Assembly: GCA_000383295.1 (NCBI GenBank)
Contig: KB911067.1
Span: 372,001-436,000 of the forward strand
Direction of reading: 5' to 3'
Source of the DNA: Faecalispora sporosphaeroides DSM 1294
GTDB lineage: Bacteria; Bacillota; Clostridia; Oscillospirales; Acutalibacteraceae
Length of the DNA stretch: 64,000 nt
Shown: positions 16,358 through 23,756 of the stretch, piece by piece
Layout: every line of letters starts with the position of its first letter
Position numbering within the stretch: position 1 is the stretch's first letter
Translations under genes and position numbers: made by a program
The notes under the pieces: generated by a model
What the model was told of the DNA's origin: nothing
Seen by the model: only the letters and a program-made list of their open reading frames with translations
Databases searched by the model: none

Positions 16358-17257
16358 ATGATGCAGATAAAAGAAGTTTGTGAGAAATGCAAGCTAACCA
16401 AAAAAGCGATAGAATATTACGAATCTAAAAACCTGATACATCCGCAAATTCTCGAAAACGGATACAGGGAGTACAGCGATGCAGATATCGCTGTACTGAA
16501 AGAGATCTCTGTGCTTAGAAAATGCGGCATCAGCGTTGCCGATATTGCAGAGATACTAACCAGCTCAAATAAACCGGCTGCTTTGGCCAAGTGCAAATAT
16601 ATCACAGAATTACGGATGCAGCGTTTGAATGATATACAAAAGCGTATGGACAGTCTGATTGCTAATTACGATATAAATCGTGAATTTGATTATCTGCAAA
16701 CGCACGATGAGGATTTATATACCATAAAAGAGAAATTAGTCTTTGCTTTCCCCGGAAACTATGGCCTTTATGTATCGATGCATTTTGGCCGCTTCCTGAA
16801 CGGGACAATTGAAACCGAGGAACAACGAAAAGCTTATGATGCGATCGTGCAATACCTTGATCGTGTGGATTTGTATTTGCCTGCGGAGCTTTCTGAATTT
16901 CTGGAAGCACTTTTCAATGCAAGTGAAAAAATCGATGCGCTAAAGATCGAAGAAGAAACAAATGGCAGGATGCATGAAATGCTTGCCGATACAGACGGTT
17001 ACTTAGAACGCAACCGGGAAGAGATTGAACAGTATATTGAATTTAAAAGCTCTGATGAGTATCAAAATTCCGAAGCAGGCAAATTCCAAAGGTATCTGTT
17101 GGATTTTCAAAAAGAAAGCGGCTATCAGGAAGTTTTAATAGCCAACATGAAAATACTCAGCCCTGCTTATGCTGAATATTTGAAAAAGGTTGAAGCGGCA
17201 AACGACATTATGCTGAAAAAGTATCCAAAAGCAAAGGATATGTATAAATCAAACTAA
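16358..17257 (+). CDS. MerR-family transcriptional regulator
   Basis: 299 residues. N-terminal winged helix (about 5-75) with LTKKAIEYYESKNLIHPQIL, GYREYSDADIAVLKEISVLR and CGISVADIAEIL, then a helical linker (about 80-115) and a roughly 180-residue helical effector domain of no family I recognise. AGGAGG lies 4 nt before ATG 16358 and 7 nt before the next in-frame ATG 16361, so either may be used. Its promoter has a 19-bp spacer, suggesting autoactivation. The gene is clearly more AT-rich than the surrounding genes, a sign of transfer. The broken peptidase lies immediately upstream. Confidence 0.88.
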   Translation: MMQIKEVCEKCKLTKKAIEYYESKNLIHPQILENGYREYSDADIAVLKEISVLRKCGISVADIAEILTSSNKPAALAKCKYITELRMQRLNDIQKRMDSLIANYDINREFDYLQTHDEDLYTIKEKLVFAFPGNYGLYVSMHFGRFLNGTIETEEQRKAYDAIVQYLDRVDLYLPAELSEFLEALFNASEKIDALKIEEETNGRMHEMLADTDGYLERNREEIEQYIEFKSSDEYQNSEAGKFQRYLLDFQKESGYQEVLIANMKILSPAYAEYLKKVEAANDIMLKKYPKAKDMYKSN

Positions 17258-17626
17258 TATTAAGATTATGATTGTTTTTTAGGGCAATCATAAATGCGGA
17301 TGCTCTTTTGGTCCAAAGCAGTAGTCATATCATTGGATACCTGCGAAAAATCCGATTTATTTTGAGAACTTGGCGCTCCCTCTGGTAAAAGATAAGAAAG
17401 CTTTTTTTCACGGTGTCTACAGCAAACAAAGCCTGCACGCACGACGCTCTCCTCACCTCGGTGGGGAGCGTTTTGTTCTGTCCGCAATTCATTCCATCCC
17501 TTTCATTCCCCTGCCCCGCCGCAGAAAAAGTGCCGGAAGAAATTTCTTCCGGCACTTTTTCTGTTGTCTTTTTATAACAGGCTCTTTCTGACTGCGAGAT
17601 TCGGGCAAAACGACAAGAATCGTGTG
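17258..17626. other. 369-bp convergent intergenic region
   Basis: Between rightward merR and leftward hxlR-like genes. It contains a 7-bp hairpin ATGATTG/CAATCAT (about 17268-17296), an imperfect ACGCTC..GAGCGT hairpin followed by TTTTG (about 17445-17475), and the perfect palindrome described separately. No gene seen. Confidence 0.65.
17522..17563. terminator. perfect 42-bp palindromic bidirectional terminator
   Basis: The 21-nt arm 17522-17542 (CAGAAAAAGTGCCGG...) is exactly complementary to 17543-17563. A/T tracts flank the GC core on both sides, so it can end transcripts from either direction. Confidence 0.85.
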
Positions 17627-18055
17627 TCAGTCCTCCTCTTCGCCGTCCTCCGCTTCCTCACAGCCGGAATCGCTCTGAACATTCTTCCTTGCCAGCTCGG
17701 CGTAATACTGCATGTTCGCCTTCCCCCACTCGAACATCTCATCCACAATGGGAACCAGCGTTCTTCCAAGCTCCGTCAGGTGGTATTCCACCTTGGGGGG
17801 AACCTCATCAAATACATTCCGGTAAATTATTCCATCCTGCTCCAGCTCGCGCAGCTGTTTGGTCAGAATCCGGTTGCTGATATTCTTAAACAGTCGAAAC
17901 AACTCACCGTACCGGAGCGGGCCCTCGTGCCCAAGGTGCCACAAAATCACAATTTTCCACTTGCCGCTCATCAATGAGAGCGTAAGCTCTTTTTCGCAGT
18001 TATACTCTCCGTTTAAAAGTCGCTTTTGAAGACTCTGCCTTAGCGTCAGTACCAA
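17627..18055 (-). CDS. HxlR-family transcriptional regulator
   Basis: 142 residues, typical HxlR length. Family text is clear: CEKELTLSLMSGKWKIVILW near the N-terminus, then LRYGELFRLFKNISNRILTK, LEQDGIIYRNVFDEVPPKVE and YHLTELGRTLVPIV. The TTG at 18055 is preferred because AGGGGG lies about 8 nt upstream and the promoter at 18120-18148 lies inside any longer reading frame. The single Cys near the N-terminus is where many HxlR/HypR-type proteins sense disulfide or electrophile stress. It follows the aldehyde dehydrogenase gene, a possible target since aldehydes are common HxlR-type cues (inference). Confidence 0.85.
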   Translation of the reverse strand: MVLTLRQSLQKRLLNGEYNCEKELTLSLMSGKWKIVILWHLGHEGPLRYGELFRLFKNISNRILTKQLRELEQDGIIYRNVFDEVPPKVEYHLTELGRTLVPIVDEMFEWGKANMQYYAELARKNVQSDSGCEEAEDGEEED

Positions 18056-18119
18056 AACAATGGCCCCCTTTTTTTCAGAAGATGTATCGTATCCGTCCTT
18101 TTTCAAACCCTTTATTACC

Positions 18120-18148
18120 AGTATAAGGCAATTTTTTAAAAAAGTAAA
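18120..18148 (-). promoter_or_regulatory. promoter of the HxlR-like gene
   Basis: Minus strand TTTACT (18143-18148), 17-bp spacer, TATACT (18120-18125). Confidence 0.55.
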
Positions 18149-18265
18149 TAAAAATAAGGCAGATTTCTTCAATATTTTAAAGCAGGAATGCCAAACAGAA
18201 CCCATTACGGTTTGTAATGAGCTCCATTTGGCATTTGTTCAATCTATGCTATCCAATCAGGAGGA

Positions 18266-19699
18266 TTATGCGAGTAAAATGTTTTTGAGAATATAGGATT
18301 TTTCCTGCGTCATTTCCTCCAGCGTAACGCTGATTCCCTCCCGGCCGATCCCGCTCATTTTCCACCCGCCGAAGGGCTGGTCGGTATGGCGGTAATTGCC
18401 CGAGCCGTTGATTACCACGCCGCCGCACTCCAGCTGCGACGCAACGCGCATCACCCTCCTCATGTCGCGGCTCATCACGCCGGCCTGCAGACCGAAACTG
18501 GTTTGATTCGCAATGCGGATTGCTTCCTCCTCCGTGTCGAACCCGATGATCGGGAGCACCGGCCCGAAAATTTCCATGTCGCGGGCTACCTCCATTTCGG
18601 GCGTCACATGGTCGAGCACAGTCGGCTCAAAGTACGATTCCTCGTAAAGGCGGCCGCCGTGCAAAAGACTTGCTCCCTGCTCCACCGTGTACTCAACCTG
18701 CCTCTTTACCTCCTGCGCCGCCCTGGGGCTGATCAGCGAGCCGAGCTCGGTTGCCTCGTCGAGCGGGCTCCCCAGCTTCAGATTTTCTAATCTTTCAATC
18801 ACCCGGCGAATAAATTCCTCCTTCACGGAGTTCTGCACCAAAAAGCGCTTCGGCGCGCAGCAGGTCTGGCCCGCGTTCTGCACACGCCCCTGCACCGCGT
18901 CGGCCACAGCGAGCTCCATGTCGGCGTCCTCAAACACGAGAAAAGGATCGTTGCCGCCCAGCTCCAAAAAGACACGCTTGAGGGTCTCCGCTCCGGCTTT
19001 GGCAATGCCTCTGCCCACCGCCGTGCTGCCGGTCAGGCTGACCGCGTTGATCCCGCCGCTGTTGACGAGCAAATCGCCCACCACGGCTCCGCCGCCGGTG
19101 ACCAGCTGCAGCACGTTGCCGGGAACACCGCACGCAAGGCAAAGCTCCACAATCTTCATAATTGTCAGAGGATTGTCTGTTGCCGGTTTAATGATCACCG
19201 CGTTCCCCGCCGCCAGAGCCGCGGCCGCCTTCTGCGAGCAGAGCTCCACCGGGTAATTGAACGGGGAGATGCAGGCCACCACGCCGAGCGGCTCCCGCCG
19301 GGTAAAGATGATGTCGTTTTCCGTGCCGATCTGATACTCCGTCATGGTTTTTCCGTAGTGGTGGTTTGCGGCCTCCGCAAAGCCGCGGAAAATCTGCGCG
19401 CAGACGCGGATCTCACCACGCGCCTCGCGGATGATTTTGCCCATTTCGGTAGAAAGGCTCACGGCGAGCTCTTCCCTGCGGGCATCAATTGCATCCGCAC
19501 ATTTTGTCAGAATCCTCGAACGCTCGTGAACGGGAGTCGCCGCCCAAACCCGCTTGCCGATCTGCGCCGCGTCGACCGCGCGCTGAACGTCCTGCGCAGT
19601 CGCCACCGGAATCGTGTCGAGGAATTCCTGCGTTGCGGAATTCAGAACATCGGCGGTGGCCGCATCCCCCGCGTCGACGCGTTCTCCATTGATGAACAT
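18266..19699 (-). CDS. NAD(P)-dependent aldehyde dehydrogenase
   Basis: 477 residues from ATG 19699. It shows the superfamily landmarks: SPFNYP with Asn148, general base Glu246 in FLELGGN, catalytic Cys280 in AGQTCCAPKR, and EIFGPVLPI and SFGLQAG near the C-terminus. It oxidises an aldehyde to the acid; lactaldehyde, glycolaldehyde or succinate semialdehyde are all possible. It starts 45 nt after the sugar-binding protein gene on the same strand and is probably part of that operon, suggesting a role in breakdown of an imported sugar. A TTG two codons upstream has better RBS spacing and may be the true start. Confidence 0.88.
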   Translation of the reverse strand: MFINGERVDAGDAATADVLNSATQEFLDTIPVATAQDVQRAVDAAQIGKRVWAATPVHERSRILTKCADAIDARREELAVSLSTEMGKIIREARGEIRVCAQIFRGFAEAANHHYGKTMTEYQIGTENDIIFTRREPLGVVACISPFNYPVELCSQKAAAALAAGNAVIIKPATDNPLTIMKIVELCLACGVPGNVLQLVTGGGAVVGDLLVNSGGINAVSLTGSTAVGRGIAKAGAETLKRVFLELGGNDPFLVFEDADMELAVADAVQGRVQNAGQTCCAPKRFLVQNSVKEEFIRRVIERLENLKLGSPLDEATELGSLISPRAAQEVKRQVEYTVEQGASLLHGGRLYEESYFEPTVLDHVTPEMEVARDMEIFGPVLPIIGFDTEEEAIRIANQTSFGLQAGVMSRDMRRVMRVASQLECGGVVINGSGNYRHTDQPFGGWKMSGIGREGISVTLEEMTQEKSYILKNILLA

Positions 19700-19744
19700 T
19701 TTCAATGTAAGGCACCTCACCTGTCTGTTAAATTTTGCGCGGAA

Positions 19745-20788
19745 TCAGAAGGAAGCGTTCGGGTCGTAATACTTATCCACATTCTTCTTGCTCACGCTGA
19801 CCGGGTCCAGATAAATCGTTCTGGAAATGCTCTCGCCGCCGTACCATTTCAGCACGGTTTCAAGTGTCAGCGTTGCACATTCCTTGGGGTCATTTCTGCC
19901 GGTAGCCAAAATCTGGCCGCCCTCTTTGATCAGGCGGTACATTTCCTTCTGGCCGTCCGCGCCAACAATCACGATATCGCTTCTCTTTGCCGCCTGAACC
20001 GCTTTGAGAGCGCCCAGCGCCATGTCGTCGTTTTCGGCAACGATGCAGTTAATGGAAGGAGCCGCCATCAACATATCCTCCGCCGCGGAAAGGCCGCCCT
20101 CCTGGTTCCAGTTGCCCCAGCCCTGCGTCAAAACCTGCACGCTGGTTTTGTTGGATTTGCCAAGCTGTGTTTCAAGAATGCCCTTCATTACGCCCATTCT
20201 TCTGTCAACGCCCAGCGCATTGCCTTGATTGCCGCTGAGCAGACCAATTTTGATTTCCTTGTCGCCGAAGTGCTCCGCCACGTCGATGCCGACCTTGGTG
20301 CCCAGCTCGTAGTTGTTCGACTGAATCATCGCAATGTAATCCGCAGTGGGGTCCGCCGTATTATCCATAATAAATACCGCGATCCCGGCCTTGGTCGCTT
20401 CCTGTGTTGCGGGAATCACGCCCTTGGGGTCCTTGGGATTGATCACAATCACATCGCAGCCCTTTGCAATCAGGTCCTCAATATCGGCCTGCTGCTTTGT
20501 CATGTCTCCGTCGGCGTTCGCCGTATAGCAGGTGATCCCCTGCTTGGCGCAGGCTTCCTTAAAGGAACTTTCCTGCGTGGCAAAATACGCGCCGCCCAGC
20601 GTTTGCATCGAAAGGCCGATCTTCAGCTCCTTCACGTCCTTTTTCGGCTCCGCCGAAGAGGAGGTTCCGCCCGACGGAGTCTCCGCCGGCTTGTCTCCCG
20701 TAGAAACCGCGCCCGCACAGCCGAATAGGGATGTTCCCATCATGCAGGCCGCAAGCAGTACGCCCGCCACTTTTTTCCTGTTTTTCAT
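19745..20788 (-). CDS. sugar ABC transporter substrate-binding lipoprotein (ribose/RbsB type)
   Basis: 347 residues. The lipoprotein signal ends SLFGC, then a Ser/Thr/Pro linker and a periplasmic-binding-protein type 1 fold: KELKIGLSMQTLGGAYFATQ, IEDLIAKGCDVIVINPKDPK, FIMDNTADPTADY, IGLLSGNQGN and VAENDDMALGALKA. ATG 20788 has GGGAGG upstream. It lies third in the operon after the ATPase and permease, 164 nt after the permease with a hairpin between, which commonly gives extra binding-protein mRNA. The sugar is not predictable by reading; ribose, galactose or rhamnose classes are possible. Confidence 0.92.
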   Translation of the reverse strand: MKNRKKVAGVLLAACMMGTSLFGCAGAVSTGDKPAETPSGGTSSSAEPKKDVKELKIGLSMQTLGGAYFATQESSFKEACAKQGITCYTANADGDMTKQQADIEDLIAKGCDVIVINPKDPKGVIPATQEATKAGIAVFIMDNTADPTADYIAMIQSNNYELGTKVGIDVAEHFGDKEIKIGLLSGNQGNALGVDRRMGVMKGILETQLGKSNKTSVQVLTQGWGNWNQEGGLSAAEDMLMAAPSINCIVAENDDMALGALKAVQAAKRSDIVIVGADGQKEMYRLIKEGGQILATGRNDPKECATLTLETVLKWYGGESISRTIYLDPVSVSKKNVDKYYDPNASF

Positions 20789-20853
20789 TGCTACAATCCT
20801 CCCTGTCAAATGATTCAACCTGTTATATCTGCTGCAAAATCCCCGCTCCGGGG

Positions 20854-20883
20854 AAAACGCCTTGGTAGTGCGCGGGGCGTTTT
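20854..20883. promoter_or_regulatory. intercistronic hairpin between permease and binding-protein genes
   Basis: AAAACGCC/GGCGTTTT stem (20854-20861 and 20876-20883) next to a small CCCCGCTCCGGGG hairpin. No T-run follows on the minus strand, so it may stabilise the binding-protein transcript rather than terminate. Confidence 0.45.
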
Positions 20884-20952
20884 CATCCCTTTGCAGGGGT
20901 ACCCAGGTATCTGAACGGCGGCACTACTCGCCGAACCCCTGCCAAAGCCGCG

Positions 20953-21933
20953 CTAATTCTTTCTGCGGTTGCCCTGCAGCCATACCGCGACAATGATGAT
21001 GATTCCCTTAATGACCTGCTGCGGGTAGCCCGCCACATTCATCAGGTTCATAATGTTGCCGATCAGCCCGAGGATCAGAACACCCACCAGCGTGTTGATC
21101 GCCGTGCCGCGCCCGCCGGAAAGGCTTGCGCCGCCGATCACGCAGGCCGCGATCGCGTCCATTTCCATTCCGCTGCCGATGGTGGGCGAGCCCACGCCTG
21201 TGCGCCCGTCGCTGATGATGCCTGCAAGCGCGCACAGAAAGCCCGAAACGGTGTAGACCATCCACTTATAATAGTTCACCCGAATGCCGGAGAGGCGCAC
21301 CGCCGTTTCGTTGCTGCCAATCGCCTGCACAAACCGCCCAAAGCTGGTGTACCGGAGCAAAAACGCGATCACCACAAACACCAGCAGCGCCGTGATCACC
21401 GGGAACGGGATCGAATACAGAGAGCCCTGGCCAAAAATAGAAACCGCCCGGCTCTGAATCGGGATCGGCGTGCCCCTCGAAACGATATAGGCGATGCCGC
21501 GCGCGGCGGACATCATCGCCAGCGTTACCACAAACGGCGCCATGTTTTGGAACGACGAAAAATAGCCGGAAACCATGCCGCACAGCGCCGCGAAAAAGAA
21601 AGTGAGCAGCAGCGCAACCGGCAGGCTGGTAAAGGTTGCAAAATAGGCGAACAGAACACCACTGAGCGCAACGACCGAACCGACCGAAAGATCGATGCCC
21701 CCGGTCAGAATCACCAGCAGCATTCCCATGCTGACAATGGTGGTTCCCGAAAGCTGCCGCAGCAGGTTTGAAAGGTTTTTCTGCGTAAAAAACGCGTCCG
21801 ATATCGTACTTGAAATCAGGATCAGCAGCAAAAGCACCACAAGGGCTATGTACTTTTTAAAGAGCGCGGAGGCGCGGTCCTTTCCCATGAAAGCTCCCCG
21901 CAGCTTCAAATCTTCACTTGCAGAATGGTTCAT
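20953..21933 (-). CDS. sugar ABC transporter permease (RbsC type)
   Basis: 326 residues, very hydrophobic, eight to ten predicted spans. Characteristic RbsC text includes LVILTGGIDLSVGSVVALSG and DAIAACVIGGASLSGGRGTA, the loop that contacts the ATPase. The start overlaps the ATPase stop by 4 nt, showing translational coupling. One permease gene suggests it acts as a homodimer with the double-headed ATPase, as is usual in this class. Inner (only) membrane protein. Confidence 0.93.
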   Translation of the reverse strand: MNHSASEDLKLRGAFMGKDRASALFKKYIALVVLLLLILISSTISDAFFTQKNLSNLLRQLSGTTIVSMGMLLVILTGGIDLSVGSVVALSGVLFAYFATFTSLPVALLLTFFFAALCGMVSGYFSSFQNMAPFVVTLAMMSAARGIAYIVSRGTPIPIQSRAVSIFGQGSLYSIPFPVITALLVFVVIAFLLRYTSFGRFVQAIGSNETAVRLSGIRVNYYKWMVYTVSGFLCALAGIISDGRTGVGSPTIGSGMEMDAIAACVIGGASLSGGRGTAINTLVGVLILGLIGNIMNLMNVAGYPQQVIKGIIIIVAVWLQGNRRKN

Positions 21934-23423
21934 TTCGCATTCCCTCCAACCGCCAGTTTCATAATGTTCAGCTCAGAAAGCTCTTCCTTTTTCAATTCTC
22001 CCTTTTTTTCGCCGTTGTCGATCACAATCGTTCGGTCGCACATGCCGATGATCTCGTTCAGCTCGGATGAAATGATAATCACGCCCAAATTGCGTTTGGC
22101 AAACTCGTTGATCAGATTGTAGATTTCGATTTTGGCCCCGACATCCACCCCGCGCGTCGGCTCGTCGAAAATAATCACTTGGGAATCGGTGTTGAACCAC
22201 TTGGCCAGCACCACCTTCTGCTGGTTGCCTCCGCTGAGCTGGTGCACCGCCGTGTCGATACTGTCTGTTTTCACCGTCAGCTTTTCCACAAGCGACTGCG
22301 CAAGACGATTCTCCTGCTTCTGCCGGATGACGCCGAGCGCTCCCCGTACGCTGCGAATATTCGGCATGGTGATGTTGTGCTTGACGGCAAATTCCAGCAC
22401 CAGCCCCTGCTCCTTGCGGTTTTCGGGAATCAGGCCGATTCCGAGCCTCACGGCGTCCTTCGGGGAACGGATCGTAACCTCTTTTCCGTTCAAATACACC
22501 TTTCCGGATTTTTTCCTGTCCGCACCGAAAATCGCGCGCACAATCTCGCTTCTGCCACTGCCCACCAGGCCCGAAATGCCCAGCACCTCGCCACGGCGCA
22601 CCGAAAAGCTGATCCGGCGAAAGGCCTCGCCCTCCAGCTCCTCCACCCGCAGAATTTCTTCGCCGATTTCAACTGTGCGCGGCGGGAACATCGTAGAAAG
22701 CTTGCGGCCGATCATCAGCTCGATTACCTGATTCATCTCCATCTGGTCGCACCGGCCCGTGCCGGTCACCTCGCCGTCGCGCATGATCGTAATGGAATCG
22801 GCGATCTGAAAAATTTCTTCCATCCGGTGAGAGATATAGATGATGCTGACCCCTTCTCCACGCAGCTTGTTCAGCGTTTCAAACAGCGCCGCGGTCTCCT
22901 TCGGGCTCAGCACGGCGGTCGGCTCATCCAGAATCAGAATTTTCGCGTTCTGCGAAAGCACCTTTGCAATTTCCACCACCTGCTGGTACGCCACGCTCAA
23001 ATCCTGCACGCGGCTCTTCACGTTAATATCGAAGTTCAAACTATGTAACACGGCCTCGGCCTTTTCATAAAGGCGCTTCCAGTCGATCAGCCCGCCGCTG
23101 CTCAGGCGGTTCAGAAAAATATTTTCGGCCACCGACAAATCGCCGGCCAGCTCGAATTCCTGGTAGATAATCCCAACACCCAATTCTTTCCCTCTTCGCG
23201 GGGAACCGATTTCTACCGGTACGCCATCAATCTCAATGCTTCCTTCGTCCTTTTGATAGGCGCCGGACAGAATTTTCATCAGCGTAGATTTCCCGGCCCC
23301 GTTTTCGCCCACCAGCGCGTGAATTTCGCCGGGCTTTACCGCAAGGTTTACGCCGTTCAGCGCTTTCACTCCCCCAAAACTTTTCCTGATCCCTTCCATC
23401 CGGACACGATACCTGTCCTCCAA
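21930..23423 (-). CDS. sugar ABC transporter ATP-binding protein (RbsA/MglA type)
   Basis: 498 residues with two fused nucleotide-binding domains, as in RbsA. Domain 1: Walker A GENGAGKST, signature LSVAYQQ, Walker B ILILDEPTAVL. Domain 2: degenerate Walker A GLVGSGRSE, signature LSGGNQQK, Walker B VIIFDEPTRGVDVG. The start is assigned to TTG 23423 because GGAAGGAGG lies 7 nt upstream; a longer frame from 23477 lacks a site. First gene of the leftward operon ATPase-permease-binding protein-aldehyde dehydrogenase, driven by the promoter inside the large inverted repeat. Confidence 0.93.
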   Translation of the reverse strand: MEDRYRVRMEGIRKSFGGVKALNGVNLAVKPGEIHALVGENGAGKSTLMKILSGAYQKDEGSIEIDGVPVEIGSPRRGKELGVGIIYQEFELAGDLSVAENIFLNRLSSGGLIDWKRLYEKAEAVLHSLNFDINVKSRVQDLSVAYQQVVEIAKVLSQNAKILILDEPTAVLSPKETAALFETLNKLRGEGVSIIYISHRMEEIFQIADSITIMRDGEVTGTGRCDQMEMNQVIELMIGRKLSTMFPPRTVEIGEEILRVEELEGEAFRRISFSVRRGEVLGISGLVGSGRSEIVRAIFGADRKKSGKVYLNGKEVTIRSPKDAVRLGIGLIPENRKEQGLVLEFAVKHNITMPNIRSVRGALGVIRQKQENRLAQSLVEKLTVKTDSIDTAVHQLSGGNQQKVVLAKWFNTDSQVIIFDEPTRGVDVGAKIEIYNLINEFAKRNLGVIIISSELNEIIGMCDRTIVIDNGEKKGELKKEELSELNIMKLAVGGNAK

Positions 23424-23506
23424 GATGCTGCCTCCTTCCCCCAAAACACAAGCATGCACGCATTTTGTTATATTCACTAAAAAAATTACATTTGCGATTT
23501 AATATT

Positions 23507-23534
23507 ATTATAGTCAGCCCGAGATAATTGTAAA
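23507..23534 (-). promoter_or_regulatory. promoter of the sugar ABC operon
   Basis: Minus strand TTTACA (23529-23534), 16-bp spacer, TATAAT (23507-23512). The -35 lies inside the left arm of the inverted repeat. Confidence 0.75.
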
Positions 23535-23588
23535 GTACGCACATTTTTGTTAGTATGACAGTTACAAAAATGTGCGTACTTTACAATT
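23526..23588. promoter_or_regulatory. 25-bp perfect inverted repeat carrying both divergent -35 boxes
   Basis: Arms 23526-23550 and 23564-23588 are exact complements, separated by 13 bp. Each arm contains TTTACA as -35 for outward transcription and, on its inner side, the core AAAATGTGCGTAC. The arrangement suggests one regulator acting equally on both directions, as an activator bound just upstream of each -35. Confidence 0.75.
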
Positions 23589-23607
23589 GAAAAAAATAAG
23601 GTATACT
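23580..23607 (+). promoter_or_regulatory. promoter of the secreted mutarotase-fold protein
   Basis: TTTACA (23580-23585), 16-bp spacer, TATACT (23602-23607). The -35 lies inside the right arm of the inverted repeat. Confidence 0.72.
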
Positions 23608-23670
23608 GAAATCAGAATAATTTACATAAAATACCAAAAATGGAATTATTTTATATTTATTGCGGGTAAA

Positions 23671-23735
23671 AAGGGGGTGATACCCATGTGCTAGCATCTT
23701 GTAAACTCAAGGACGCCTAGTTGAATGAAGCTAAA
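23671..23735 (+). promoter_or_regulatory. possible structured mRNA leader
   Basis: The 5' leader contains GGGTGATACCC and CTTGTAAACTCAAG hairpins enclosed by CTAG...CTAG. It does not match a riboswitch I know, including cyclic-di-GMP-I. Low-confidence candidate regulatory RNA. Confidence 0.25.
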
Positions 23736-23756
23736 AGAAAGGAAGCGTGAAAAATC

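Larger units (their letters stand above)
23424..23756. other. 333-bp divergent control region
   Basis: Holds the symmetric pair of promoters in the 25-bp inverted repeat and, toward the rightward gene, an A/T-rich stretch followed by a leader with two small hairpins. No reading frame of interest. Confidence 0.8.

Noticed and set aside
18055-18205. Longer HxlR-like protein starting at 18205
   Set aside because: The promoter at 18120-18148 lies inside that extension, the extra residues are not family-like, and the TTG at 18055 has a good RBS.
23640-23756. Cyclic-di-GMP-I riboswitch before the secreted protein
   Set aside because: A GGACGC word occurs, but the conserved tetraloop-receptor and the remaining consensus are missing.
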